Assembly: GCA_026874595.1 (NCBI GenBank)
Contig: CM049316.1
Span: forward strand, 28,439,339-28,503,338
From: Sipunculus nudus
Lineage: Eukaryota > Annelida > Sipuncula > Golfingiida > Sipunculidae
Length of the DNA: 64,000 nt
Reading direction: 5' to 3'
Part shown: in pieces, positions 42,601 to 55,000 of the stretch
Layout of the letters: each line of letters starts with the position of its first letter
How positions within the stretch are numbered: position 1 is the stretch's first letter
Notes under the pieces: generated by a model
What the model was told of the DNA's origin: nothing
Databases searched by the model: none
The model's input: only the letters and a program-made list of their open reading frames with translations
Translations under genes and position numbers: made by a program

Positions 42601-43955
42601 TTAACCTAACCCTTAATGCATGATAAACCTTTCCAGGACTCAAAACTATCACCGCATTAAAGTCCATTCTAAATTTAGATGGTTAAACTTTGAATGTTTC
42701 TATGTCATTACCTTGAAAAACATGTCATATCATAGACAGTTTGCCTGTTATCCTAAGGGGGGGGGGGGGAACTTGAATTTGAACTTAATGCATGATAGAA
42801 ACTTATAATATCTGGCCTCAGAACTATCATCACATGAAGGTCCTTTCTGAAATTAGATAGAAATGACACTGAGAATGTTTTCTAGGTCAGTTTCCTGTAA
42901 AAAACATGCCATATCATGGACAGTTTGCAGTTTTCCGGAGAATTTGACCTTGACCTTAATGCATGATATGAACCTTTCCTGGCCTCAAAACTATCACTAA
43001 ATGAATATGTGCGTTTTAAATTTAGATGAAAATGACCCTTTGTATGGGTTTCTATGTCACTTTCCTGCAAAAACATGCTATATATAATGGCGATTGTTAC
43101 TATTTCTCATCCAAGTTTGGGTTTGACCTTATTGCTCGATAGGAACCTTTTATGACCTTATAGTTTTAACAAATGAATGGGCATCCTCATCATCCTAAAG
43201 TCAAGTGGAAAAGACACTTAAAATATGTTTCTATAACACGTTAAAAAAAAGTACCATACCATTACGAGTGTTGCTTGTCGCTTCCAAATTTTACTTTGAC
43301 CATGACCTTGATGGATGCTATATGCACTTCCAGACCTCAGAAGTGTCACCAAATGCATGGGCATTCTTAAGTAAGTTAGATATGACAATTTTAATGCATT
43401 TCTATGCCACTTCTTGCAAAAACATGTTACATCATGGCGATTGTTGCTTTTTCTTTTGGAAGTATATGACATTGACCTTGACCTTAATGCATGATATGTA
43501 CCTTTTATGACCTCAGAGGCATCACCAAATGAATGTTAAGCCTAATGTCAAATGAAAATATTACTTGAGATAGGTTTTTATAACATTTGGTTGAAAAAAA
43601 TTCCATATCATGCCGATTTTGGCTTTTTTTCTGCAAAATTTGACATTGACCTTGGCCTTATACTGGAAGTGTACCATTTATGACATCAGAAGTGTCACCA
43701 AATGAACGGGCATCCTAATGTTAGATGGTATTGACACCATAAATGTGTTTCTGTGTCAGTTAGTTATGGAATTATGGCCACTTAAATATTTCACCCCTTA
43801 TAATGGAGGCCATCTTGGATTTGGGGTGAAAATGACACTTTGCCATGGATGGAATCGGGTGGGGTTTTATTTGTGCACTAAGACACCATCAGTGAATCTT
43901 TTTCAGGTGAGAAACCTTTGATAACATTTTTGTCCAACCTAAGTCATTCGTTGAC
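39654..43955. mobile_element. 4.3-kb foldback element with long inverted arms built of ~175-bp units
   Basis: The left arm begins GTCAATGAA (39654) and AGGTTGGACAAAAATG (39679). The right arm ends with the inverted equivalents at 43925-43940 and TTCGTTGAC at 43955. The outermost ~290 bp of the arms are roughly 90% identical by eye when one is reversed. Each arm then continues as tandem ~175-bp units carrying TTTGACCTTGACCTTAATGC or its reverse: about seven in the right arm (near 42605, 42780, 42950, 43125, 43297, 43472 and 43648) and about five in the left. The arms are separated by a partly symmetrical loop. No transposase ORF and no clear target-site duplication. Confidence 0.75.
40680..42590. 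other. Loop of the foldback element
   Basis: Between the unit arrays. It still contains an inner inverted pair, GGTGCTGCTTGTTGTGTAAC at 40993-41012 and its reverse at about 41998-42017, so symmetry extends inward to roughly 41050/41950. A run of about 21 C lies at 41209-41229. Short ORFs at 40856-41182 and 41851-42042 are on opposite arms of this inverted pair and match no family I recognise. Confidence 0.5.
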
Positions 43956-46738
43956 GGGACTATTTGCAACCAAAACAGGCCTTAAACATACCCAGAGACT
44001 CATAAAAAAATTTGACCATTTTAGAGTGATTTTAGAGTTTGTATGGAGATAAATATCTTTCGTGCATACTGATTAAAGTTAGAGACTGACAAATGGGAAA
44101 TTGAGATATCGCTGATTATAGTAAAACTCCTTTTAAAAGCTAGTATAGTTGTTTAGTTAAACAGCCTTCGAGCATATACGACCCCTGTTAAATTAACAAG
44201 TCGCCTAAATACGCTTCGAGCATACAGATAAAGATAATTGCCTGCTAACGGCCAGTTTAAACACCTGCATGCTAAAGTTAAACAGCTTTCTAGCATACGG
44301 CCCATGTCTCTAGATTTTGGCTCTGCTCAGTGGTTGACACAGTCACCGTCTTTCCATCCAATCAAGGGGTTCCTTACAAGTCATGGCAGTATAGTGTCAA
44401 AACAGCTGGTACAAAACAGCGTCCTTTTAAACGGCTGAAACAGCTGAATGAATTTTTAGACAAATTCTAGTCCTAAACGTATAAAGGTCATAGGTAGGTT
44501 GGATATATGCCAACCTTGTGTAGCGATGATTTTGGGGAGGGTTACCTCTGTTTTTAAAGTTTCTACCGTTGCATGAAGAAGGAGGAGACCCTATTCGTCA
44601 GTCTTTCGCTATTAATCTATAAAACCAATATCACATTGGTGAGGATTGCGTGTCATGAGCCATGACAACATGCATTGCATTCAGGCCTTTTTTAAAATAA
44701 ACTACATCATCAGGGGCCTGCAAGTCATGATACAAGTGTTAATAGAACAGCCATTCCAAAGGTCGGATCATAATTTATGCTGTGTGGTCTGTGTGGTCAG
44801 AGGCTTATATGGTCGTGTTTTATTTGCTAAATAATGAAGAAAAAATGCTATAACATATAATTTGTGGTGGTTACCCTGGCGGAGAGAACCGAAGTTTGTA
44901 GCAGTTTCGGATACCGTATACTTTTCGCTGTCAAGACGTCATGAAGGAAGGAGAGACAAATTTTCCGAGTAAAACCAGCCTCGTTTATAATAACTGCTGC
45001 ATGAATACATGTAAGTCAACGAGAATGTGACATTATAATTTTCCTCAACAGAGCAACCTCGCTTTTTGTCTTACCCCTGGAAAATGACAGTTCGACAAGC
45101 AGAAGAAATTGAAAAAAAATACTGTTAGAAATGACGTCCACTCTACTTATACTTGAATCGATCAGAACCCTATAGCTTGTACTGCCACCTCAACGTCTTA
45201 AGTTAAGTAAAAATAGACGTTTGGGTGGAAGGTAGCCGCCGACGGCGACGCAACAGTTTTCTAAGTCTGTTGCGTAGCCGGCCCACCAAAAAGTTAATTG
45301 GGACTATAGCACGAAATGATCAGTTACTCTTAGAAAAGAAATCGAAAAAAAAAATTCCTATGGTTGTAATATATGTACGTGTTATAATCATAGTTAACTG
45401 CAGGGGCAATCTATGGACTCCACATTGCGCCAGTCACTTAAAGAAAGCAAATAAGGTGTCCATTCTTATGGGTTAAATGGAAGGTTGCCTCAAGCCGCAA
45501 ATGAGCCATGGGTGACCAGTTATGAGGGCATGACATTTGGCTCTTTTCTGAACCAGAAAGGACTTTGGTGCGTGGCTTGGGCGTCCAGGCATGACAATGA
45601 TACCTTCGGAAAGCTTCGAGTACCCAGTTCTTCCCATGTGAATGACAACACATAATTATTGCGATCTACAGTTGATGTTGGTAAGCAAAGTTTGATGTAT
45701 TTACTATTTGAACATTATTTCTCAAGATTATACGTGTATTGAACATTATTAAATGTGTATAGTTATACAGAATGTTTTACATAAAGGACATACTTCTTAA
45801 TAAGGATTTCTTATGAAAATAAGAAAGGAATGACAAATGATAAATATATAGGATCTAACGAAAGAAATTGAATTGATGGACCTCCAGGCCAGAATACTCT
45901 GCTTGTACAATTGTTTTACGGTAAAGTAAAGCAACCAAATGCGTACGGAGCGGCTGACTTATGAGGCCTTTCTTTCAATTGAAATTCTCTTTGAAAAATG
46001 CCGATGTTCAGTATACGCAGTAAGCCATGTTTTACCAAACATGACCTTTGACGGCCATGAGAGCATCGTAATATATGGGAAATATATAATTACTATATAT
46101 AGCAGTTCTTGAGTTTATGATCTCGTCATTGTTGTTAGGATGAATTGCTGTCCATTCCTTCGATCTTTTTGAGTTGAATCGAGACGTTATGTTTGCACTT
46201 CAGTTATTGTCATTCTGCTGATTCAAATACAAGGAATAACTGCAGGACATGGTTTGTGTTGATTTGGGCCTCATTGCATTATTCCATGCACCTGAATCTT
46301 GATTTGTGGGAAATATCACCCTGAAAGTGTTATTGACAGACATACTGTTTTTAGAAAATGGGTAAAGACTTACGAAGAGTAATTTTGTCCTGCTGTGCCA
46401 ACTGATAGTCATGTTAATGAAAGTGACATCTGTATGAGCTGAATCAACATTATGATCTATAATTAAGCTCCCTTTTTCCTTAATTATGCTTTACCTTTTA
46501 TCACGTATAAAACAGTGTTTTTAATGATAAATGTTAAGTCTGTTAGGTCAAAATCCTAAGGAGACGGAACTTATGGTCCCCCGGCATGTCCACCTGTTAT
46601 TAGGTCACCTGGCTACTCTGGCTTGTTTAAGTTGAAAAGACTTCCTATTGCAGGTCACAGTCACAGTTATTAAATTAACCTGTAACCCTCATTTACCAAC
46701 CAGTATATCATAGGCAATTGTAAATATAAATGACATGT
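43956..46738. other. Intergenic DNA upstream of the phosphoesterase gene
   Basis: At 45250-45282 ACGCAACAG...CTGTTGCGT forms a 9-bp-stem hairpin in a GC-rich patch. A consensus donor GTTG|GTAAGC at 45680/45681 could end a 5' UTR exon of the downstream gene, but nothing else supports it. A minus-strand ORF at 45438-45653 has WVLEAFRRY...WTPKPRTKV, vaguely like a THAP-type zinc finger, but the later Cys/His pattern is not convincing. Confidence 0.3.
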
Positions 46739-47980
46739 CTAAAAGACGCAGTACAGCACCCTTGCCGACTTTTAATCTGCGCCCTCCCCTCCTTTTTTTT
46801 TCAAATCCTGGATACGCCACTTGGTAAAGGAAGTTCGACAGTAGATGGCATGTACTGTTTTACATATGACTACAGAATATAACCCATTTATCATTTTGCA
46901 TATGAAGATCAGGGGGCATGATCTCGAAACGTTTTCTTTGTCGATCGTAAGTTATATTAACGAATGTACTAAAGAGGGACTTATAACGAAACCCTAACGA
47001 GAGTATCTCGAAGGTGTTCGTTAGGGCATCATTAAGCATATTTTTTCGTTTGTTAACTAACGATCGTTAATCTTTCAAGAAGGATCTCGTTAACGTTAGC
47101 TCTTCTGGGAACATCCGGTGTGCCTAGGAAGTTTGCTTTAGACTGGTTTCCTTCTCAAGATAGGTTCCGAGAGGTTCTAGAAAACGACAACATGGGCTTT
47201 TTTGCGACGAACGTATGGCAGATATTGATACTGATACACAGTGTTGCTGTATCTAATTTTAATCAGTTGGTCAACAATATTTTATAATGCGTTTGTTCTG
47301 AAAGGTTTGATTGAGAGTGAAACCAGTTTATCCGCCCAATATAATGCTGGCATCAGCCTGCATTATTTCCAAACAGAAATCTGCTGACCGAAAGTGATCA
47401 CGAGACAACTTAAACCAATAATTGTATGCGTATGCAAGGCTGACATCAGCGTTTTGACACATTTACTGAACACAAACAAACAAGCATTGAACAGTTTTCG
47501 GGTGTATATCCTTTCATTTCTTCAATAATTAACCGACATTACATGGAGGCGGAAAATATTTATCACGGTTGATGGTTCATTTTAGCCTATATGTAGACGA
47601 ATGTTTATGTCATTTATTTTTTAAATGTTTAGAATATCCTGCTTCATACGGCATTTTAAAAGCTGAATATAAATTGGAAACGCCAGAAGCCATTTATGAA
47701 TGGACTTGGTCTCTGTCTCCCAACCAACAGCGCCACCTTTGGGTGATTTTCTCAACTAATAAACTCCAAATTTTCATATTTTGGCCTATTATTTTAAAAT
47801 AAAATTTAACTCATTGACATTCACTTTTTTGTCTTTAAATAAGATTGATATTTGATTCTGCATGGTTATTTAGAATATTATGAAAAATACATTGGTTAGT
47901 TTTCTAAAATATGCAACTTTTGATTCCCCCTTTGTAATAAAATGTATATCATATAAAAACCCACCACAAGTGTTCATTTT
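46739..47980. other. Intergenic DNA with a MITE end
   Basis: TCAAATCCTGGATACGCCACT at 46800-46820 is an end of the CAG-GGATCCAG MITE family. It follows CTAAAAGACGCAGTACAGC, which also precedes the related end near 34386, so the two flanks share a longer internal segment. No gene is seen. Confidence 0.35.
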
Positions 47981-48640
47981 CAACTTCATATCCTACAAAA
48001 ATAAGCACATTGACCCCCCAGATTTTATTTCATAATTTTACAAAGTATGCATTGTAGATATCATATGCAAAATATCTAAGAAATTCAATTGGTAGTTTGA
48101 ATTGTCAAGTTCCCCTTTAAACTCTGTTCGCCTTCTAAATTAAAAATATCATATGATAATATGTTTCTTTTATCATTCACCGTAATTATTAATTTTAGCT
48201 TTGATTGTTAGATGCACATTGACCCCCAGATTTTATTTCATAATTTTACAAAGTATGTCTTTTAGGTATCACATGCAAAATATCTAAGAAATTCCATTGG
48301 TAGTAAAGTGTCAAGTTACCCCTTAAACTCTGTAAGCCTTCTAAGTTAAAGATATCATATGATAATATATTTCTTTTATCATTCAAAGTAATTTTTAATG
48401 TTAGATTTGATTATGGGATGCGCATGTAAAGAATGCATTTAATGCGCAGTATATTTTGTTTTTCTGTTTATAAAGTTATATTATTATTTCATCTAAATAC
48501 AAATGTGTGCGTATTTATAATTATTGATATCTCCATGACGTTTCATATATCATATCTGATCATAAGTTTCTTTTATCATTCAAAGTAACTTTAGATGTTA
48601 CATTTGCTGTTAGTATGTGCATTTAAGGAATACATGTGTG
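47981..48640. repeat. Tandem ~210-bp repeat upstream of the first coding exon
   Basis: Two close copies start near 48006 and 48217 (CATTGACCCCC...AGATTTTATTTCATAATTTT) with about 211-bp period. A partial third copy at about 48550-48620 shares TTTCTTTTATCATTCAAAGTAA. The array ends about 210 bp before the splice acceptor of the first coding exon of the phosphoesterase gene. Confidence 0.7.
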
Positions 48641-48892
48641 AGCAGTATTCTATGTTTAATGTTTAAACCGATATGTTTGTATTTTTTCTTCTAAATAAGA
48701 ATTATTTTTTATTAATATTTGTTGATATCTCCTTGACGATTTTTCTCCTGTAGGAACACATTCCTCATATATTTCCTAAGTCCCTATTTATTCAAGGGTC
48801 AGCAGAGTTTTCCTCTAACTAACGATAAAATAAATTTTTATTTTCCAGTTTTCAAACCCAGGACTTATCACATCAACGCTGAAGATAACACA

Positions 48893-49067
48893 ATGGGTTT
48901 CTCTTCCAACGTTGTGACGATACTTCACTTTAACGATGTTTATAACATTGAACCCCGGGACCAGGAGCCGGTTGGAGGAGCAGCCAGATTTAGGACGGCC
49001 ATCAAACAGCGAGCACACCTCAATCCCCTAGTGCTCTTCAGTGGCGATGCCTTCAGTCCTTCATTAA
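48893..49067 (+). CDS. Phosphoesterase exon 1, metal motifs I-II
   Basis: ATG at 48893, 44 bp after the acceptor TTTTCCAG (exon begins 48849). It encodes 58 codons plus one base and ends at the donor GTGAGC. It contains TILHFNDVYNIEP, GGAARF and LFSGDAFSPSL. In the canonical metallophosphatase motif D-x-H, Tyr17 occupies the place of His, which seems normal for this eukaryotic branch. Confidence 0.93.
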
Positions 49068-52000
49068 GTGAGCTATTTTTTTTTAGCAAAAATAGTTTTT
49101 TTTTTACTTGACAAGTAAAATGCCAGTCATTGGCATTTAACCCGGTATGTGTTTTGTGAATTTTATTTATGCGCTAGTATTTGCTTTGAAGCAAGTAAAA
49201 GAAAAATAGATAATGATGGATCTAAATGCATTTAAATGATCCCTCTATTCTAGTGAGCACAGTGACCCAGGGTAAACAGATGGTTCCAGTACTCAACAAA
49301 CTTGGCATCCAATGTGCTTGTTATGGAAATCACGACTTTGGTAAGACTCTTCTATTTTAAAAGATAAAAAAATGAGCCAGATTAGAGAAATTTATCAACG
49401 AATGATTCTGAGGAATATTTTTATAAAATAATGATTTCCATAGATGGGATAGACTTCGGTAAATATGCAAAATATATGAACATTAAGCTTCATTAGAATA
49501 CATGGAATCTAGTTAATTATAATTCATAGGGATAATAAAGTTTACAGAAAATTGTGTTCTACTTGCAGTGAAAATATACTATATACCTTGTTTTGTAATA
49601 TACAGATTTATTTTATTTTTATTTCAAAGATTTTCTAACAGGATGGCCTATTCAGCACAATATGCTGATTTTCAATAGGGTCCTGGGTTCTGTAAACATT
49701 TCATTTGTATACTTGCACATAAAAGTCAAATTTATGTAAAATATTTGAAGATAAATACATGAATAGTACGCGAATACCTCCGTAGAAGTCTAAGATAATT
49801 ATACTCTCTTGGGATATTAACTGAACATATACAACGATATGCAAACGAGAATATTACCATAGCAAACATAAGGTAAGTATATATAATTTTTAAATGTTCT
49901 GCTACATTAAACTTTGTATAAGGGCCTAAAAAGTCGGAAATCCAACTAAGTGGCAGCTGATCCCTAAGACAAGGGCAAGCTTAATATGTAGCAGATATAT
50001 GTATAAGCATACATCTAAATACGTTATTATGTGTATCTACATTTTTGTTATATATAAAGAGACGTAAAGCGTGTGCTTGTTTACACGCCTTATCATCTTA
50101 AATGAAATTATTAAATCTTCCATGTTCCAGCAGCACATTGGAATAAATGACTTTGAATTCCCATTTTGTGATTAGAAACAATTAAATGTTACTTTGCGGT
50201 GTCGTTATGATAACTGGTAATCGAGTACTCGAGTCAGAATCGGCTAATGCTTACTGTGTACTCGAGTCCAAAGTATGACCGTTAATTTATGTTGCAGATT
50301 TTGGAGTTGATTCACTAGTTGACAAAGCCAAACAGAGCACATTCCCGTGGCTAATCAGTAATGTATATGACAATGAAACTGAGAATCCGTTAGCAGAGGG
50401 AGCCACCTCATGTGTTATAGAGTGGCAGGGACACAAGGTGAGGCTCCAAGTATTCATATTTCACCCTTTATATACATATTTCGTGTGTACTATTTAAAAG
50501 TATATCAAATGAATTTCTGGTACCTGATACACTCTTACATTTAGAGAGGTAAAGGGCTGATAGTTTTATTTCCATATCGATATTTTTCTCATATGTTTTA
50601 AGGGGGGGGGAAGGGCTTTGTTTGGTGTTCTGGGGTGAAAAAAAAATGATCGGCGAGATTGCCGTATCTCACCCCCTTTCAGGACAGGCTCCTAGTGTTC
50701 GCATAACGATTTCAGACATCAGAATTTAGATTAAATACTGTTTTTGAATACACAGTTTGGAATTTTGGGATTGGTGGAGTCTGAATGGATCGCCACAATA
50801 TCCACGATAGACCCAGAAGACGTCACGTTTATAGACTTTGTGGAGGAGGGGAGAAGACTCGCCAAAGAACTCAGAGAACAAGTGGGTACAACTTTACCAG
50901 ATAACTGTCTATTTGCAGCCCTGTGTCATACCTGATTTCAACCTTACCGATGATAGTCGTATTTTTGTATCCGCCAGTAGGGTATGCATGCGTCCATCCC
51001 CGTTCGTATGTGTGTGTGTTTGTTCACAAAATAATTCGAAGAATACTGAACGTAATCTCATGAAATTTTCAGGGTTTTTCGGGAATAGGCCAATTAAGAA
51101 TCGATGGGATTTTGGTGTGGATCCAGCGTATGATCCGGATCCAGGCATGTTATCATGGAATATTCACAAATGTACAGTCAGTTATGCACGAATGAACCTT
51201 TGAATAGGACAAATTAGTGAATGCAAACACTGTTTGGGAGCATCTTCCAATGGGGACCCCCTACATGGCGGAGGCTGCTTGCATTCCTTAGAATGCAGGT
51301 TTCTAGTAAATCTTACGTTGAAAGTCAATATCGACTTGATCTTTGATCGAAATGATCTTTGATCATTTAACGAGCTCAACTGACGGAACATCATCTGAGA
51401 TGTAAGGGTGCACCTGTTTGTACATTGGAACAATATATTGTTCAGACTTCCAATATTTAGCTTAGTTTTAGGTTTATTTTTATTCTTCTTCTTCTAAAAA
51501 ACAACTGCATTAATCAAATAAATGATATTTTGCGTTTTTTATCATTAAAATGGACTACAGTACTCTCTGGCCAAGTCGGTAAATAAAGAAAAATGTTGTG
51601 ATTTTGTTATTTATACCAGGGAGAAGACTTTAATGTGTATCTGTGCAGTATAGTAATTCTATGATTTTACCACCAGGGGGCAGACTATATCATAGCACTG
51701 ACACACATGAGGTGGCCAAATGACGAGAAACTAGCGCAAAACGTGGAGGAAATAGATCTGATACTGGGTGGGCACGACCATGACTATAATATTAAACAGG
51801 TGAGTAGGCTAACCAGCTAGAAAAAGGATTGGTCGGTTAAATACAGATGATTTGTCACCTTTATTCATTCGAACTATCAGTTTAATATATTCGTATCCCC
51901 TGCCAGTGAGTCAGCATCAATTTTGTCAAGTGAAATTAAATGCGAACCAGAAAATCTGACAGATAACTTGCCGTTAAAGATTAGATAATGTATTACGTTT

Positions 52001-55000
52001 AATCATCTGCGATAAGACAAACTCTCTTTCTTTTCGCATAAAAGGACTTGAGAACGAAGTATCAGTCTTCAGCAACAGGTGTCGCTAGTTTGATAAATGA
52101 GATCTGTTCCCGCCCTATAAACTTGAGGTCCTTGCCATTTCAGGTCACAGATGGCAATTTATCAGAAAGATATTTAGATGTTTATGTCTTTCTTTCAATT
52201 ACATGTGTATGTTAATAAAGAGAATGTGTATAGAATACTCAATAGCATTCATATTTATATGTTATTAAACGGCCTGTCCAGCACTGCCTTCGTATTGTTG
52301 TCAGTTACATTCCGGAGCGACGCGGGACTGAGCTCAGTGACGTCACATAACTCGTGAGGCTTGTCGATGTGCGTCACTGAGCACAGGTCATGTGCCGGGC
52401 TGATATACTATTTAGTAATCCAGCAGCGAAGTGGCCAGCAGTGACGTGTCATTTCGCGTGGGCCCGGCACACTATATATCCAATTGAAACGCCAAATTGT
52501 AATAAATGATGATATTTTTTCTATAAATTTATAATTTTACTCAAATAATGATTGTATCTGTTTTTGGCAAATTAGCAGTACATTGTAACAAATTAATTAT
52601 ATATATTGTAATGAATAAGTAATTTGTTATGGAAATAACGTACGAGATGAAGATATCTTTCACACAGATAAATATCGCCTGTCTATAATCAGAGGTACTG
52701 ATAGCAATTGCTTTATCTGTTTTATATCTCTTTCCCGACTAAATGATAACTACCATATATGGTATAGTTTGCGGGAATGCATCTGTATTGTCTTTACCCC
52801 TTTTCCAAGGTTAATGGACGATATGTGATCAAAAGTGGTACAGACTTCCGGAACTTGTGTCAGGTGACATTAACATTCCATGAGGGTAAAGCTGAGGTGC
52901 ATACGCAAGAAGTCATTATAGATTCCTCCATAGAAGAAGACGAAGAGGTCAAAGCCATCGTTAATGAATATTCAGGTGATGAATATTCATCGTTAATGAA
53001 TATTCAGGCTTACAACAATAGAAAGAAAGTACAGGGAAAATTTTATTAGACGGGGAGCCAAGAAGGGGCCTCCGGCATACCCCCCCCCCCCGCCCCCTCA
53101 CACACACTTCTTGCACCATCCCCACCCTCCTTCTTCCCTAACGAGCTACTCGAAACATAATTTTTGGGATGAAATTTAATACAATTTTGTAAAGATAAAA
53201 AACAGCTGCTTTGTGTGAAACAGATATATTTGCTAATATAAACGTTACTTTAGCTGTCAGAAATTGGTATAAGGAGATCTTAGACTGATATTTTACATCT
53301 AAAATTGAAATGCGTACTTGTAAATCCTAAATGGCTGCATACCGTAATGGCCACCACAAGAGGCAGGTTCTTTCATAACAGTTTAAGCACATGTAAATGT
53401 TACTTTAATGCATAATCGCCTGTGTGGAATACCTTTTTCTGTCTGTCACTCCAAACTGAACTTTGAGCCTTAACTAAATGACTAAATGAATGTGAATTAT
53501 CATAATTATTCTGACTCTTGATAGGGGTGTTCCAAAATAGGATGGAGAGGGAACTGGGTGTCATGGAGACGGAGCTGGATGGACGATTCAGCCAGATCAG
53601 GACAAAAGAGACAAATCTAGGTTTGTATGACTTTGCTACACTCACCAGACTACGCTCCTCTGTTACCTTAAAATAATGATTATAAGAAAACCAAAATCAA
53701 AGATATTATTATATTTAGTATATGGAAACGTATAGCCAGCTTAAAAACAAATTATATACAATCAACCTTGTGAAAGTAACCGGGATTCTGTTGTATGTAG
53801 TGTAAACTTAAAACTTAAGCTATTTGATCCCTACCATTTATACAATTATTAACTGCCTTACTTGATATAAGTTATTGGCTTCTAGAAAATAACATTGGCA
53901 TCTCAGTTTGATTACAGAACAATAATCCATAATATCAAAATAGCTCATGGACAACGGATATGGCCTGAAATTTTATATCTAGATAAAGAATCACTATATA
54001 ATGTTAATTCCTGATTTAAGATATACAGTATCCAATTCTATGTTTTAACAAGAATGTATGCAAGGAGGGATATTTCGCATATGTATCACAGTGCGAGATT
54101 TTAAGCATAATTTTAGGTTAAACACGAAATATACTGAACATTATATGAGTTAAAGTATATTTTTATTTTTCTAGGAAATTTCGTCACAGACGTCATGCTG
54201 ACATCAGTAGAGGCTGACGTTGCTTTATTAAATTCCGGCTCTTTACGGTCAGACCGTATACATCCAAAAGGTCCCTTCAAAATGAAAGACTTAATGGCCA
54301 TCTTGCCGATTCAGGGTCCATTGATGGTAATTAAAGTCTCAGGTATGTATTAATAATGGTGCTATCTATACAACAAATTAGTTACTTGGTTTATTCAGCT
54401 ATATTTCCACAAAACTATAAATTTCTGCTCCAAAGATCCTGCATTTAAAAAGTATTTGTGTGTAACACCTTTCATGTAATACTTTGAGTTGGACGAAGCC
54501 AAGTGCTTAAATCGTTAGACTGCGGAGCAGAGGGATAACGATTACGCACCTGTGCCAAAAAAACCAAATGGTGAAAATCTTCAGTTTCTTGTTGCAACTT
54601 TAGAGGTTTGCACTAATGTTTTCACCACGGATTATAACTTCTGGATTATCCTTTGCCAAACGGTACCCAGAGGCGGATCCAGAGGGGTCCGGACCCCCTC
54701 CCCCTTTTTTTGGCTGTGACGACTTTTTTAAGGGTTTAAAACCCTTTTTTGCAGCCTGGACCCCCCTTAAGCGGACCCGAGGACATTTCTTTAGGGTGTC
54801 TCACTGGCTTCCTATGTTGGACCCCCTTTTCCAAAATCCTGAATTCGCGCCTGGTACCTGAAATCTAAAAGCATTGGAAAATACTATTTGATTAAATGGT
54901 TGCCTTCTTTATAATTAAAATGACTGTATAATCCACCTTTCCTTAAACGTAAAACAGTAAAACCTTAAAATTACGACCACCAACTGGACCTTGAAAAAGT

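Noticed and set aside
45438-45653. Minus-strand ORF with WVLEAFRRY...WTPKPRTKV, resembling part of a THAP zinc finger
   Set aside because: The required Cys/His spacing is not complete and no transposase or partner sequence surrounds it; similarity could be chance.
50838-51203. 121-codon plus-strand ORF in phosphoesterase intron 4
   Set aside because: It begins inside exon 4 in the wrong frame and reads through the intron; a shadow of the real exon.
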